Source: Liolophura sinensis (lineage: Eukaryota > Mollusca > Polyplacophora > Chitonida > Chitonidae). From it: DNA of 64,000 nucleotides. Below the pieces are notes generated by a model. That model did not search any database. It worked only from the letters and a program-made list of their open reading frames with translations, and was not told the DNA's origin. The position numbers and the translations under genes were made by a program. This document shows, in pieces, positions 49,567-62,400 of this stretch. Position 1 is the stretch's first letter; each line of letters opens with the position of its first letter. The DNA lies in NCBI RefSeq assembly GCF_032854445.1, contig NC_088302.1, positions 55,594,237 through 55,658,236 of the forward strand, written 5' to 3'.

Positions 49567-52500
49567 ATATATTACAAAGAAAAAATAATACGTATAATTA
49601 CTTGCAGGTTGTAGTTAAAGATAAAATGTAACAAATCAATGCACATACAAATTGATTAAGCGTTTATAACAGGATTACCTACAAAGTGCAGTCCTTTACC
49701 TTTATCCTTACATTTGCATGGAATCAGGAAAGTAGAGCACTCACATTATTAATGGATGGGCAAGACCTGTTGAGAAAAAATGCTGCAGCAGTCTGTTATG
49801 AAAATCTCAACTGAATATCTTTTGTTGAGAATCATCATTTACTGTGGCTATGTATATAGATATGTCCTTTTTATCAGTGTATTGGCATTTTGTACTTTGA
49901 TGTCTGTAGCGCGCACCTTGTCTAAGTAAGCAGCAGGTGCTTACTGTGGCTGGATCTCTGGAGTTGTAGTCCGAGTCTATCCGTCACACTGCCACTTCTC
50001 ATCCATAATTAATGCCCAATGCATGCTGAATCAATAGCTGTAATAGTTCGGCCCCAGAGCAAGGCCATTATATCATCAGTCGTCTCACAGTCAACAAACA
50101 TAGACAATTTCCCTCCGCTCATGCCCCGATTAATATTTTGCTCCCTTTTGAGAGAAAAATTTAGCAAGTGGACTAAAACAGGCATAGGAAGCTGTGGATA
50201 TTGGGCAGCGATGAATTATTAAGGTACTGTGTGTCGTTGGAGGTTGGAGGAAATTAGGCTGCGGTGAAGAGACATAGTCACTTCCTGAGGGGTAAGGAAT
50301 GAGGTTACATTACCCGTAATGTATAGGATGGAGCTAGTGTGTAAGCTAACCATCTGGCAGCCAGCGAGCCAGTTGCAGGGAAAATGTGGACAATGTCATC
50401 TTTCTTTACTGGCCAGAATTAAAGCTGCCCCCCCAGCTTATTGGGTAAGGGCTACACAAGGTGGTCAGAAGTGTCCAGGGAATTGACCAGTAGCCACATA
50501 AGTGGGAGGATTGATGTATGTAGTGTTAAAAGGCTGCCATTATGGCTAACCTAGTTACATGGTTAAAGAGGCTTCAGGGTTAGAGGGTAATTCAGTGACT
50601 AAATCCCTCTGTATCCTCCACCGCCATGGCTCCAGATTTGACGAGGACAGATTTCTATCTGCTACAACACTAGGAATCATTCTGTTAGCTCCAGGTGTCA
50701 GTTTAAGGCTCTAAAAAAAGATGAATATTGTGGGAAAATCATAACAACAAAAATTAGACACTTTTTATTCCACAATACGATTTGCTAAGAGTGTGATTTT
50801 GGATGAACTTAGTTATCATGTTATCATGAACATTATTGATAACTTGTTTCCCTGTGACTGGTCAGTTCTAAAACCACATCAACTCAGGTTATTCTTTTGA
50901 CTAGAAATTACCTCAGTCTTTCAGTTAAATTTCATCATTAGTTATTAATTTTTGCTGTATGACATGTACAATTCGATAATGGTTTTTAGAGATATGTATG
51001 TAGATATACACTGACCATTCCTTCACAATTCGTTCAGTTCTGTTGTGCTCGCGACAAAGAGAAAAAAAAAAGCAATAGGACTTTTGTAATTTGCCAGAAA
51101 ACAATGTGAGAATGGGTGTATTTTAAGGGTATGTTGAAGAAAGGTGATGTATGCGCTACATGGGTATTGTAATTCTCCCCATGGGCTAGGGAACTGTTTT
51201 TCAGATGGTAAATGATGATCTGGGATTTTTTGGGGTTGCCTCAAACCTTTAGGCTGAATGTATAGGAAGAGCTAGGAATGAGTGGTAGATGGAGCTGTGT
51301 GTTATGTTGGGGATGACACATGACAGGGGGCCAGTAAGGGTCATAGCATGACACCTGGTAGAATTAGGACCGTGCCTCAACTGAGCATCTGTCATAAACT
51401 CTCCTAGACTGATCAGTATGTTGCCAAATCTTGATCAATGTTTAATTAATCCCTTGCACCATTCCACACACGCTGTGATTATGCATCTCTTGACAGATTA
51501 AAAACCACCTTCTAGAGAAAAGATGGCGAAATTGATTTTTCTTTGTCAGTGCAGCATACGGAAGACCACACATGCACAGGCCTTGTCGGGAAACACCGTC
51601 TAAAAGTGGTGGGACCAGAAAAAGAAAAACTCCAAAGAACTGTGGTTTGCCTTAAAGTTGTGTAAGAGAAGTGATAAATCAGTGTGAATTTAGTGTCAGA
51701 ATGGAGAGATGGGTGGCGCAGCACCCTAAGTCGGTCTACACGCGGTGCTGTATTGTGGCTGACACAGGCAGGGCCATGAATTATAATAACTTAGTTAAAG
51801 ATTAATGGCGTCCACTTGCGTGCAGTGCTGGTGTAGTTGTCTTGATGTCTGACATGCAGTATGGGACGGTAATTATGTGAAATGAAAGTTGACATCACAT
51901 TGCTGTGGCATTATAATTTAAACAGGACTGGCTTTGTACGCTGGCTGCGTGTTGGCGTCGCGTAAAGCGCTGATGGCATCTTAGCCCTCTACCCAGGGCA
52001 ATCCTTCAGGCGCATGTCTCTTACTCCAGACCCCATAAGGCGAAATAATAACAAATCATTATATTCAGAGGTTGGGTAATATTTGTGTTTCGTGAGATAA
52101 CAAGATCCATTATGCACAATCTCCAAGTGCCATCTCTCCCAGAAATCTCAGCACCATATTTTTCTTGATGGGGGAAGATAAAATAAAAAAATGTTGAAAG
52201 ATATTGATTGTTACATTCAGACTTCTTATCACCAACTTTGTCATGTTGTGAGTACTTTCGGAAGTTGTTCAGGTTTTGACATTTTGTTATTTGTTATGTA
52301 GATTTTGTAACACTTCAACATTTATTTCACATGTAGTAATCTTAGTCACAATTGATATCTTTGTTCTTCTTAATCTGCTATTTGTTCAGTTTCGTTTTCA
52401 CTGCTGCTGTGTTGTATCTATATTTATCGTGAAATAACAATTGAATACAATGTAAATATTTATCATGAAAATCTTGTCAGCATTTGTCAGTGTGATTTTG

Positions 52501-52575
52501 TGTAGGCCAGATTGTAAGGTGAAATGTCTTCCCCTCAGCAATCCTAACGATGTGCTTGATTTGTTTATGTTGTAG
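49567..52575. other. Unique stretch, no gene recognised
   Basis: Frames are short. Blocks at about 50000-50230 and 51500-52190 have a complex, non-repetitive texture. No RNA gene is seen. Confidence 0.45.
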
Positions 52576-52725
52576 ACTGCAGCTTTAACGTGCCCCAGCT
52601 GAATGCTCTGTGGCCAGAGATAAGAACAGTTACTGATCAGCCAACTTGTCTATCACCTTCTGATAGACAGGATGTGACATCGGCGACTGATTGGACGGAT
52701 TTTTAACTGACTACATCCGTATAAG
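52576..52725 (+). other. Possible 150-bp exon, bounded by splice-like sites
   Basis: A T-rich tract ending TTTATGTTGTAG (AG at 52574-52575) precedes it, and CCGTATAAG|GTAACTGA provides a donor-like end at 52725. One frame is open from the acceptor to a TAA at 52704-52706, about 42 codons, beginning CSFNVPQLNALWPEIRTV. The product has no domain I recognise. The stop before the donor means it is either a terminal coding exon with the donor being chance, an untranslated exon, or no exon at all. Confidence 0.18.
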
Positions 52726-53234
52726 GTAACTGATTCTTTCTGTCTCACGATCAATTACTAACCATCACCGCTACATGTCCTGGCATGTTTTTGGCGTCAG
52801 TTGACTTATTTGATAGATGTCTGTGCAGATTGTGCGACCGTTGTCCCCATATTGAGCCAGTCCCCAGGGACACTAACGTATTGTGTCTGTCTCCCATTGA
52901 CAGCCAGTACTGCCTAGTGGCCATGCATGACTCCCACACTCTCAGTGCACCCAACCACGGGATTTATCCAAACAGAAGTATCAATAAAACCATTAGAAGT
53001 CATTTGTTCAGAGCTGTTTGTGATGGAGTACCATGTTTCAATTAAGGTTTTGTGTGTACAGATGCATTTTCAGACAGAAGCACATACAGGCCTTTAAAGG
53101 ATACTTTTGATTCCAACATATAAGTTTTTCTGACAAGAAAGTAATCCTACTTCATGAAAACTTTTAAGTGCCCCTATAAGGTGGATGAAAGTCAGAGCCA
53201 AGCCAGATGTGTCATTAGGTGAAATACAATACAA
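52726..53234. other. Unique stretch with an unassigned frame
   Basis: A frame at 52785-53045 (+, 86 codons, Cys-rich start) is open but unrecognised and lacks splice or promoter support. Confidence 0.4.
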
Positions 53235-53350
53235 TGCTTGTGTGTGGTACATACACGTTTGGTACATATGGTTGTGTGTGTGTGGTACATGTGCTTGTGT
53301 GTGTGGTACATGTGCTTGTGTGTGTGGTACATGAGCTTGTGTGTGTGGTA
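53235..53350. repeat. Minisatellite, 21-bp unit, about 5 copies
   Basis: GTGTGGTACATGTGCTTGTGT recurs every 21 bp (landmark TGTGGTACA at 53281 and 53302). The minus-strand frame through it (53094-53504) shows a seven-residue VPHTQAH repeat and is not a supported gene. Confidence 0.93.
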
Positions 53351-53759
53351 CGTGTTTCCTTTGACTCATGTCAACAGCTTCTTGCGCTGAATCTGAAGCT
53401 ATTCTTGTGCCTTCATCTAGCCCTATAGTGTTATGATCTCTCTGACAAGTGGTTAGACAGACCTCAAGCCTCTCATTCCACTTGGTATATAAACAGTCTG
53501 TCAATAAACCCTATGGTTAATTGTTAGTCTCATTATGAAGGATTTTGTTAGTCACAATATAGCTGCAGTATTACTGATGTGGCAGTAAGCCATAATCATT
53601 TATTCATTCAGAGAGGTAAATATGTTGAGTGAATGAGTGCTTAGGGATACATGTCGTACTTCAAAAGTTTTCAGTCGTATGACAACAAAGGAGTCCATAG
53701 AGTGCATGCAAGTGTAACAGATCTGCCTACTTGTACGATTATGGCATTATGGCGATTTT

Positions 53760-53812
53760 GTACGCCAAACATGTAGAACATACGACCGTACACCAAACAT
53801 GTAGAACATACG
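53760..53812. repeat. Two-copy 28-bp repeat
   Basis: CCAAACATGTAGAACATACG occurs twice, 28 bp apart. Confidence 0.9.
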
Positions 53813-54130
53813 CTTAGACACCATACACGAAAGAAAATAAAATCCGAAGTCCGATTTCGTTATTTATATTTATACAAGTCCGTTTTTAGTATCGGATCCA
53901 CTATTTTAGCATTCATATTACAGTGAGGATTTCGCAGGAAACTCCCAACTTGCCAATTAATATAGCTTAAATGTAGCGCGCAAAGGGTTTCTGAAAGGTG
54001 ACCTGTTTATTCCGTCTTTTTATGTAAACCCTTGTCGTTGAGCACGCTTTTCCCAGCAAACTAGTTGGTGATTAAATCCCTTTGGTGATGTGCACGAGGA
54101 AAGCGGATGTAAAAGCACAAAGTCACTTAC

Positions 54131-54271
54131 AGTGAGAAATTCTTGAACAAGCACCCCTTTATAATTCTCATAAATACGGCACCACAACTGGAAAATATAC
54201 TTCACCACATGATCAGTACAGGTCACCGATCTAGGACAGCTGTCAAACTCAATTAGTTCAAGATTGGTCAT
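54131..54271 (-). other. Possible first coding exon on the minus strand (47 codons)
   Basis: Reading from ATG at 54271-54269, the frame begins MTNLELIEFDSCPRSV and continues without a stop for 47 codons to 54131. There it meets GTAAGTGA, a consensus 5' splice site in phase 0; without splicing it would run on to 54020 for 83 codons. The composition (aromatic, charged and hydrophobic residues mixed) is more protein-like than most frames here. I do not recognise the family. No second exon could be found downstream on that strand, and the region 53640-54640 is AT-rich, so a decayed transposon or chance frame remains possible. Confidence 0.22.
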
Positions 54272-54662
54272 GTCACAAATAGTTTAGGATATCCACGTAG
54301 TGACATTTGTTCAGATCTGTAATTTTTTTTTACAGCGCAATAAACAAACCGTTTAAAAAAGACTGATCACAGAAAATATACAGAACACATCAAAGATTAT
54401 ACACCAGCCTTATATATCCTTAATGACTTCATTATCTTGAAGTAGAACATGCAGAATTTTCCTCCTAATGATCGACCCAAACTAACACACCAAACATGTT
54501 TTTTTGTTTACCCCTGGGGCATTTTTTATTTTGGAAATTCCTGACATCTCTGTTTTAGTGACACAAGTAAAAGATTACCGTAATTAAAACTTTTTTTACA
54601 GTGGTGTTTTTATTTGTAGTGATTTTTAAGAAGGGTTAAAAATACATTTGCGCATTGTTGAA

Positions 54663-54792
54663 GCGATTTTGTACACATGAAATTCGATGTGTACTCATAA
54701 ACATGGGTTTTTGTACACATGAAATTCGATTTGTACACATAAACTTGAGTGTTTGTACACATGAAATTCAATTTGTGCGCATAAACATGACT
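54663..54792. repeat. Three copies of a 42-bp repeat
   Basis: GTACACATGAAATTCGAT recurs at 54671, 54713 and 54755. Within each unit the half GTACACAT appears twice, so the unit is itself a near-dimer. Confidence 0.93.
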
Positions 54793-55464
54793 ATTTGCTT
54801 CACTGACGACTTACCAAAGGCATGTAAGCCGCCCCACCCGAGCCATAATACTGATACCGGTGAACGGGTCATTGTACTGTCCTCTTAATACTACATGCCA
54901 AGCGAGGAATTTCAACTTCCTCTTCTAAGGCCCTAGGTGAGACTCGACTCAGGAGTAAATATGCCGAAAGAAACGCAAGTAGAAAGACTGGGCAAATTGG
55001 TATGAAAGGAAGTGAGGTAGTGTCCAATTTTGGGAAAGATATTCAGACTATGTTGCTACACTGCCTGCATCCTGCCTAAGTAGACATTGATTTATCTTTG
55101 AAACGATTGTTATGGCTTCCCTTTAAGACTCTTAAAAACTTTTATCATCCATGTGTGCACTTTACTTCTTAGACCATTTTGAATATTTTTAATTTGTGAA
55201 TTTCTCAAACCTAGCCCTATTCCAGTATTTATAGATGACATACCTTTATAGAGCTTTATGAAATTTTATCTTGTGATTTTAACCTATGATGTAGCCACTT
55301 GCGATGAATTAAAAGTTCACTTTAGTGATCAGTAATCAGTGGATAGCCAAAGAATGACATGATGACTGCCCATGGTTTTTGCGCTATAAGTGGCAAGAAA
55401 AAACTGGTGGAAAATAGCTGAAGATCAAATGTGACACTCAGCCTCAGATTTTTTGTAAGACAAA
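54793..55464. other. Unique AT-rich stretch upstream of the broken ORF
   Basis: No clear promoter element is visible. No exon or repeat is recognised. Confidence 0.5.
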
Positions 55465-55875
55465 ATGTCACTGCTTCAGATTGATCCAAATCCCATGCAG
55501 CAGGGATTTCCTGACATGAACGAGAGCCCCAGCTCTCTTCCCCTCACCATACAGCCCAGAAATGTCCTGAAGCTCTCAAAGTTGTCTCCCTTGACCAATA
55601 TTGACTGCCTGGAAGCAGCTCCAGATCGGCCAGCTCCTCAGTTCACACATCGATACTATCCCATTGATTTTAAATATAAGAACAGGATTCAACCAAGCTC
55701 TGTGTTTTGTATTGTCCCAGAATCGCGTGCTGCTTTTCTGTGATGTACAAAACAGAACATACGATACAAGAATGAACTACTTGTGGCTATGGGGTACACA
55801 TATATCCAGGCCCTGGAATACCTGCAGCAGCAAGCTCATTCATTTCTCACCTCTGTCCTGCAACATGTAGACTAG
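55465..55875 (+). pseudogene. Intronless coding-like frame with one in-frame TGA
   Basis: ATG at 55465 sits in GACAAAATGT, with A at -3, directly after an upstream in-frame TAA. The frame runs 92 codons to TGA at 55741-55743, then continues in the same frame for 43 more codons to TAG at 55873-55875. Both halves look coding: the first begins MSLLQIDPNPMQQGF and contains FTHRYYPIDFKYKNRI; the second contains ELLVAMGYTYIQALEYLQQQ, a likely amphipathic helix. Codons such as CTG, CAG and GCC are frequent, and G+C is higher than in the flanks. I cannot name the family. A retro-pseudogene with one nonsense change is the simplest reading. A base error, or selenocysteine use of the TGA, are less likely alternatives. 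Confidence 0.45.
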
Positions 55876-58800
55876 TCATTAATTTAAACATAAGGTGTAT
55901 TTAAAAATAGAATTGTTTTCATTCAATAACCAGCTTTATTTTCATAATGATGTGTTTGTGTTTATCATGTAATCCACTTGCAAACATTGCACATGAAACA
56001 TAAGTTCTCGTTAAAGCCTGCCAACCTTTTTTATACCTTAGAAATCACGCAAAAAAACAAAACAGATGGAGGTAGAAACATACATTTTTGTTTTCAGTAT
56101 GGCAAAACACATTTATAAGTAGGATTTAACTATTAAAAAATAAATAGGATACATTTGCGAAATGCTATTTTATGCTGAAGGTTAGAAGTATTTGACTGAT
56201 TCCTTTTCAGTATTGAACAGATATAAGGTATACAGTTATTTTGATGACACTGTGTGCTTTCTGTCTTGCTCTAGTATCAACCATCATATGCATTACAGTA
56301 GGAGTTACAGTGTAGTTGTCACTAAATGTTTGAAATGTTCAAATTTCTGGATGGATTGGTGCTCTTGATTTCAAAGTAGTAAGTTGTAGTATCATGCTTA
56401 TTAAACTTTCATTTCTAATTATGACAATAATTTATATGGTTTTTGTATGGCCCCCTTCAATATCTGAGTTTACAATAAATTATAATAGTTTCAGGCAGGG
56501 CAAATATTCTTATAACAACACCAGGTAAACATTAAGAAATGTTGAGGAAATAGAGTAGATGGATTTGTATTCCTCTCTTGATGGCATATACAGACGTGCC
56601 CTGCTACATTTGCCTGTAAACTTGCCCAGACAAATTTTGTTTTCTGCAGTGTGTTAACATTGCCAACAATTGTAGTACAAATGTGTGCTAGTCACCTTTA
56701 AACTTTCCACTGGTGTCAAGTATAATGGCCTAAGTGGTGGCCATTCAACTGTTACTAACGCAGTCTGGACATCGCCTTTTGACCAGTCTTGATACCCTGA
56801 CCAATTATTCCATTAGCACAGTTATTAGAGCAAATTACCTTTATCTACGTACCTATTTATACAGCAGCATCGCTAGTGTGTGGCTGTGTTTGTGGTGATG
56901 CTCTTAATTGAGACGACAGCCTGTTAGCCAATCACAACACTGGACCGTCCGAGGGCTTTTTTTTCAGCCGCCAACACCGAAAGTGCAAAATGTTGTTTGT
57001 GAGTCACAGAGAACCAGACAAATTAATATCAATGATAATTACTGGGAATGTCAATTATGTTATCATGATCCAATGGCTGTGCGTGCCATATTGACCGGAT
57101 GGTAAGGGATAAACATATGTACATACTGCGCATCAAATGGCCAGCCAGGCTAGAATCAGAGTTACTGACAGGGTTGACTGGATGAAACTGTGGAGTCATA
57201 CAATTAAATAGTGACAAATGGACAAGCCATCTGCTCAAAAAGGGAACAGATTACAGCCTGTGGCATGTGCTGTTTTAAGTACAAGCACATCCAGATTGGG
57301 CACAAAATTATATGAGCACAAGGCTAATATTGATGTTAAATGTACCTGGAATAAAGGTTAGTTGCTGATGTGGAGAAAGTAGAAAAAAGCCTTCAGCTTT
57401 AGACCAGAAACTGCTTTGGATTTCCTCCTGTGTGCTAATGTCTAAATATAGATATCTAAACAATTAATTGAAGTATATCTAGAATAAGTACAGCATAAAA
57501 GCACATGTGTATCACGTATATATGTATATATTGAGTGTGTTTGTCTGTCCATCTGTACATCTGTGTCTGTCAGCCTGCCTGTCTCCCTGTTTTGTAGCCT
57601 GTCTGTCTGTTAGTTTGCCTGTGTCTGTGTCTCTCTGTGTCTCTCTGTGTGCCTGACTGTGGCATCTGTACCAGGAGTTGTTGGGCAGTTGCACAGAGCA
57701 CAATGTATGGGTATGCTTCACCTTTGTGATGCTGGCTTTGAGCTAGGAATGTTGAGATGGAGAGATATATGAGCAGGGTTGTCACTAATGCCTTTCACAC
57801 TTAACCTGAGCGTACTGACACTGCACACCTTCACTCTCAGCTCCTATTGATTTTCCTCAAACTACTGCTTCACATGAATATTTGATTAAAGGTGCTGATG
57901 TTTTCACCTGATTTTCTGACGATAAGCAATTGATTCGAGAGATAGCCCGTTCCACTGCAGGGCTTACACATAATGGATATTGTTGAGGCCTTGTTAATGA
58001 GGCCTGTTTTAATTAGTGTATTAACGAATTGTCCTGTTATGAGAATAGCAGGAAAAAAGTAAAGCCTCGGTTATCGCCTTAGTTTTGCTGATGTCCTGGC
58101 TAGTGTTAGCATCCTGGTGTTCACAGTTTTACCTGTAGCGCGACCTCATGGCTGTATGGCGTATTGATTTGGTCTGGAGATTTGGCCCGCCAGGTGTGAA
58201 TCTTAGCATGTGATAATCTACACATTGTGGGCACTCGCTAGTTGGTGACAAAAATTCTGTTTTATCTCACAGCGAAGAGCTAAGTGAATTTTAAAATTTG
58301 ATGTGGTTGTACTTATTGCATGTATCAAGCCTGGCTTTTCGGTGATAAGTTTATTGTTCAGGCTGGAGGTGTGACTCAGGGTCGGGCTGGCTGTGCTGTT
58401 ATACAGCCTACTAATTTCCTTACCAAAGATGTCTAACCTAGGCGTATCAGATAGATAAAGGATCTACTTGATGAATAAATCATAGAGCTGAATCAGCATT
58501 ATTATGTGGTGCTAAAGTTATATTGTTTGTTTTATAAGAAGTTTCTTGGGTCTGAGTTCTCGATACATCACCATAGAGGTTATTTTTTGACCCTACCCAT
58601 GTCTCCATTGTCTTCTAGGACTACCAATAAGTGTGCTTCCTGTTTTTTTTATTATTATTCAGATGTAATAACTGTGGGAGTAAATTATTTTGCAAGTAAG
58701 CGATTGCATCTAATGTACATCTAAAGTTAATCGTTTTATGGTGTTTTTATCATGCACACTAGTATTGCATGATCAAGCATTATTAGTTTATAAATTGTTT

Positions 58801-59040
58801 AACAGACAAGCAAACTAATCTGCAAGAAAATAATCTGACACTATAATACATTTTTAAGATTTGAACAGTTAACAGTATACAGGTAGATAATATTTATCGT
58901 ATTTACAGTATGCACCTGTGTATTGTCATGTTGGATTAGGCTGTTGGTTATAGAGATGTTGTCGTCGTACTTAATAGATATGTTTATGAGGATTCCGCAA
59001 TGTGTCGGCTTATACAACTAAACCAGTCACTGACTAGTTA
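55876..59040. other. Unique stretch with low-complexity CTGT block
   Basis: A degenerate (CTGT)n block lies at about 57538-57660. At about 56890-57110 is a complex block with AATTAATATCAATGATAATT-type AT cores, possibly regulatory. No gene is seen; frames over the CTGT block are artefacts. Confidence 0.45.
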
Positions 59041-59427
59041 AAATACAGAAGACCTTGAATCTGCCTGATAGATGGAAAGCTGTAAAGGTGACATAAAATA
59101 CAGAAGACCTTGAGTCTGCCTGATAGATTGAGAGCTGTAAAGGTGACATAAAATACAGAAGACCTTGAGTCTGCCTGATAGAGGGAAAGCTGTAAAGGTG
59201 ACATAAAATACAGAAGACCTTGAGTCTGCCTGATAGAAGGAAAGCTGTAAAGGTGACATAAAATACAGAAGACCTTGAGTCTGCCTGATATAGGGAAAGC
59301 TGTAAAGGTGACATAAAATACAGAAGACCTTGAGTCTGCCTGATAGAGGGAAAGCTGTAAAGGTGACATAAAATACAGAAGACCTTGAGCCTGCCTGATA
59401 GAGGGAAAGCTGTAAAGGTGACATAAA
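59041..59427. repeat. Minisatellite, 55-bp unit, 7 copies
   Basis: AAATACAGAAGACCTTGAGT, CTGCCTGATAGAGGGAAAGC and TGTAAAGGTGACATA make up the unit; the landmark AAATACAG is at 59041 and 59096. The unit contains no stop in any of the three minus-strand frames, so three overlapping ORFs of about 140 codons appear, each cycling through the same 55 residues. Confidence 0.97.
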
Positions 59428-62400
59428 AGCAGAGTGGCACACAAGCCATAGAAACAATTTGTCAAATTTTAAAGACCTTTTTATTCAGGGAATGTTGGTG
59501 AAAAAAGGTTTAATTTGAATATATTTTCATTATTTACTTTTCTATTAGTATATGCTACCATGAAAGAAAAGACAAGTTTATAGGATATGTTAATGAAGGT
59601 TTAAGGTAGGCCTTTCGTCTTTGACATTTAAGGCATTTTAGCAGTGGTATGTAACCAGTAAACAGTCACATAAACAGCTTAAGGGGAAAAAATGTGATTT
59701 TGTTTTTCTGGCAGTGTGTAATAAAACTTGAATCTTAAGAGAGTTCACTCCAATGCTTTTGGATGGCTTGGGAAACCATTGGATTATCAAGGGTGATCAT
59801 CTCGCGGCGAGAAGGTAATTTAAACCCTGTGGGAGCCCGATATTGCATGTGAATTTATTTCCAGGCGAAGGGATTTAATGTTCTGTGAAGCTCTGAATGG
59901 CAGAGTTTTGTTTTTTTAACAAAAAGGAGCATGCTATGAAAACCTGGATCATGGAAGGGACAATATGGCTTGTGCATGCATGACTGAAGGCCGAATTATT
60001 TTCCGGGCAGATATTTCAAACGTCAAGTTTTTAATTTGTATCTGGAGCTTGTGACGTTTTAAAAGTGAGTTTTCTGACACTGATCCATGTGGAAATTAGC
60101 TGTTGGCTTCCAAATCGGTGCAGGGAAAGGTTCAGGCATGATTCAGCGTATTTAGCGTTGTCTGGGCGCTGAGCTAGCCAGGCGCTAGTGTCACTAATAA
60201 CAAGGTCCAGTAGTTTTCCAATGACAACAGAAGCAGGAGTCATTCATTACGCAATGCTTGCAGCAGTTAGGAAAGTGCAGCCAAATGGTATGGCCACTGT
60301 GTTTGCTTGGCACGATATTTTTCTCCACAGAAAATGAACGGGAAACAAGGATTGGTTAGGGGAAAAAAGGCTATTGAGAAACGGGCAGATTTTTGCTTGT
60401 CATCGACGAGGAGCCTGTAAAACTGCGTCATTGCTTTAGACGTCATTTATTTTCTCTGGCCTTTGAAGAGAGAGACTTTACCACATCATGGATGTGATTT
60501 ATTGAATACCATATTTTATTGAACAGGGTGAATTTTTTTATTATCACCTCCCTTTTATCTCTCACAGATGGTAATCTGCCCGTGGCTCCAACCAAACTGG
60601 CTGTTTCTCCCAAAACTTGGTCCTAGGAAACTGTTTTAATCAGGACCAATCTAATAAAGTGAATATGGTGCTCTGGATTGATTTGTAAGGGGCACATTTT
60701 ACAGGCTAAGTTTTATTTCTGCAGTTTTTTGCAGGCCACAAGGAGTTGTTGATTTTAAAGTAGCTGTCACATCGTACAATGAGCCCGACTCGGCTCTGGC
60801 AGTTCTAAATGGCCTCCCGGAATGGCTGTGATTCCACAAAAAGACTCTAAGGATTGTCCCGTTGAGAGAAGGCATGGATTCAGAGGAGTGTGTCTCTGTT
60901 TCCAAACTCCCGGCTTTCTGTTGCCCTTAGTCAATGATAATTGAATAATTAGATCAATAGAATAAAAGACTGGATGAAGTTACTTAAAACATGGAAGGCC
61001 AATTTAGGCTGTCAGATGCTTAAACCCCCAAAAGATTAAACTGAGAAGAATATGATTCTTATCAGGGTAACAGGTCACCCTGCAGTTTAGAAAAGAGCTC
61101 TCAATAGGAGAGGGTCAGGTATAGAGGACTGTGCTCAGCCCACTGTTCTTAGGTTAGTGAAACCTTGTTCTTCGTCGTCGACCATCCGCATATCACAATT
61201 CCATTAGCGTCTTCAGTACTCTGAAATCTCTGGTTCTTTTGGGGACCAAATGTTGCCGTGGTGATCTGTCTGTAAGCAAATGTAAGGTTAGAAAAACTTT
61301 TCTCACTGATATTTTTCCTTTCGAATCGTGGTCATCTTGGAATGAAATGTTTATCAGTGGAAAATTTTTGCTTGTGAATGTGACCGCAATTTTTCTTTTA
61401 ACCCAATCTTATTTAATGTGATTTAACAAATTTGTTATTTTGCATGGTTTTATGCAAAATTCACAGGGGAAAAAAAGCCCCAAAAGGTAAGTATACCAAA
61501 CTCAGCTAAAACTCCTAGATATTAAAACAGTTTGAAACCTCCTGATTTGGGTATTCCTGTGTAAAATGACCTTGCAGATTTATGGAGGTTGTGGGTGTTG
61601 GTGTCTGCTGAGAGCCTCACTTTGATGTGTCCTTATAGCAGTTAGCTGCGACAAGAATTCTCCTCTCTATCTAAGAGTCATACTTGACAAGTCTTATGAT
61701 GTTGTAGGATTTGGTATCTTTGAAGTGGTCAAAACCTTTGTCTTCATGTATCAGTGTCTGTCTGTCACTGTCACTCCTGCACCCGTCCCCCTTTCCCTCT
61801 ATCCCACATCATGCCCGCTTCCCATCTCACACACTTGGTCTCCCAGCCCCCAGCAACTCTCTACCCCAATGGAAGGGTCAGCAAAGGTCAGTTAGCACAG
61901 GGAAACCCACTCTCCTCATTATTTATAATCAGACTGCAACATCCTTTTTTATTTGCCAGAAACAGTGTGGAATTAAACGGCCAGTGAAAGGCCATTGTCT
62001 CTGCATGCATTTAATAGCCAGAGAGCCCTGTTTTAATTAAATCAGTGTTTGGCCAGTGCAATAATAAAAAAGCCACGTTGAACATGCTGTTCATTTAGAT
62101 CATAACTCATTGATCAGAGTGAGAGCTTGTGCAAGCGGGTATGGAACTGGAAGTAAACATGAAATAATCACCTGGAAATTTTGTCATTAGGACTGCTTTG
62201 TTGGCCTTGGTTGTCTAGTTTACCTTGGAAGACTGTCGCAATTACAGTGAGCTATACCATATTCTCTCACCAAGTCCCATGAGGTTAGGGAAGAGCTTAC
62301 TTCACCATTACTCCACCCTCAAATACAGAGCTATAAAAAGCCTCTGAAAATGCAGATAGCTTTTCATATTGTATCACTTGTGATTCCAGTGGTGTACATG

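Noticed and set aside
55741-55743. TGA as a selenocysteine codon
   Set aside because: No known selenoprotein motif surrounds it and I saw no obvious SECIS in the flank; a nonsense mutation or base error is simpler. Not fully excluded.
57538-57660. Possible structured RNA in the CTGT-rich block
   Set aside because: It is a degenerate tetranucleotide microsatellite without paired arms.
59027-59465. Three overlapping ~140-codon minus-strand ORFs
   Set aside because: A 55-bp unit without stops in any minus-strand frame; no start context or unique domain.
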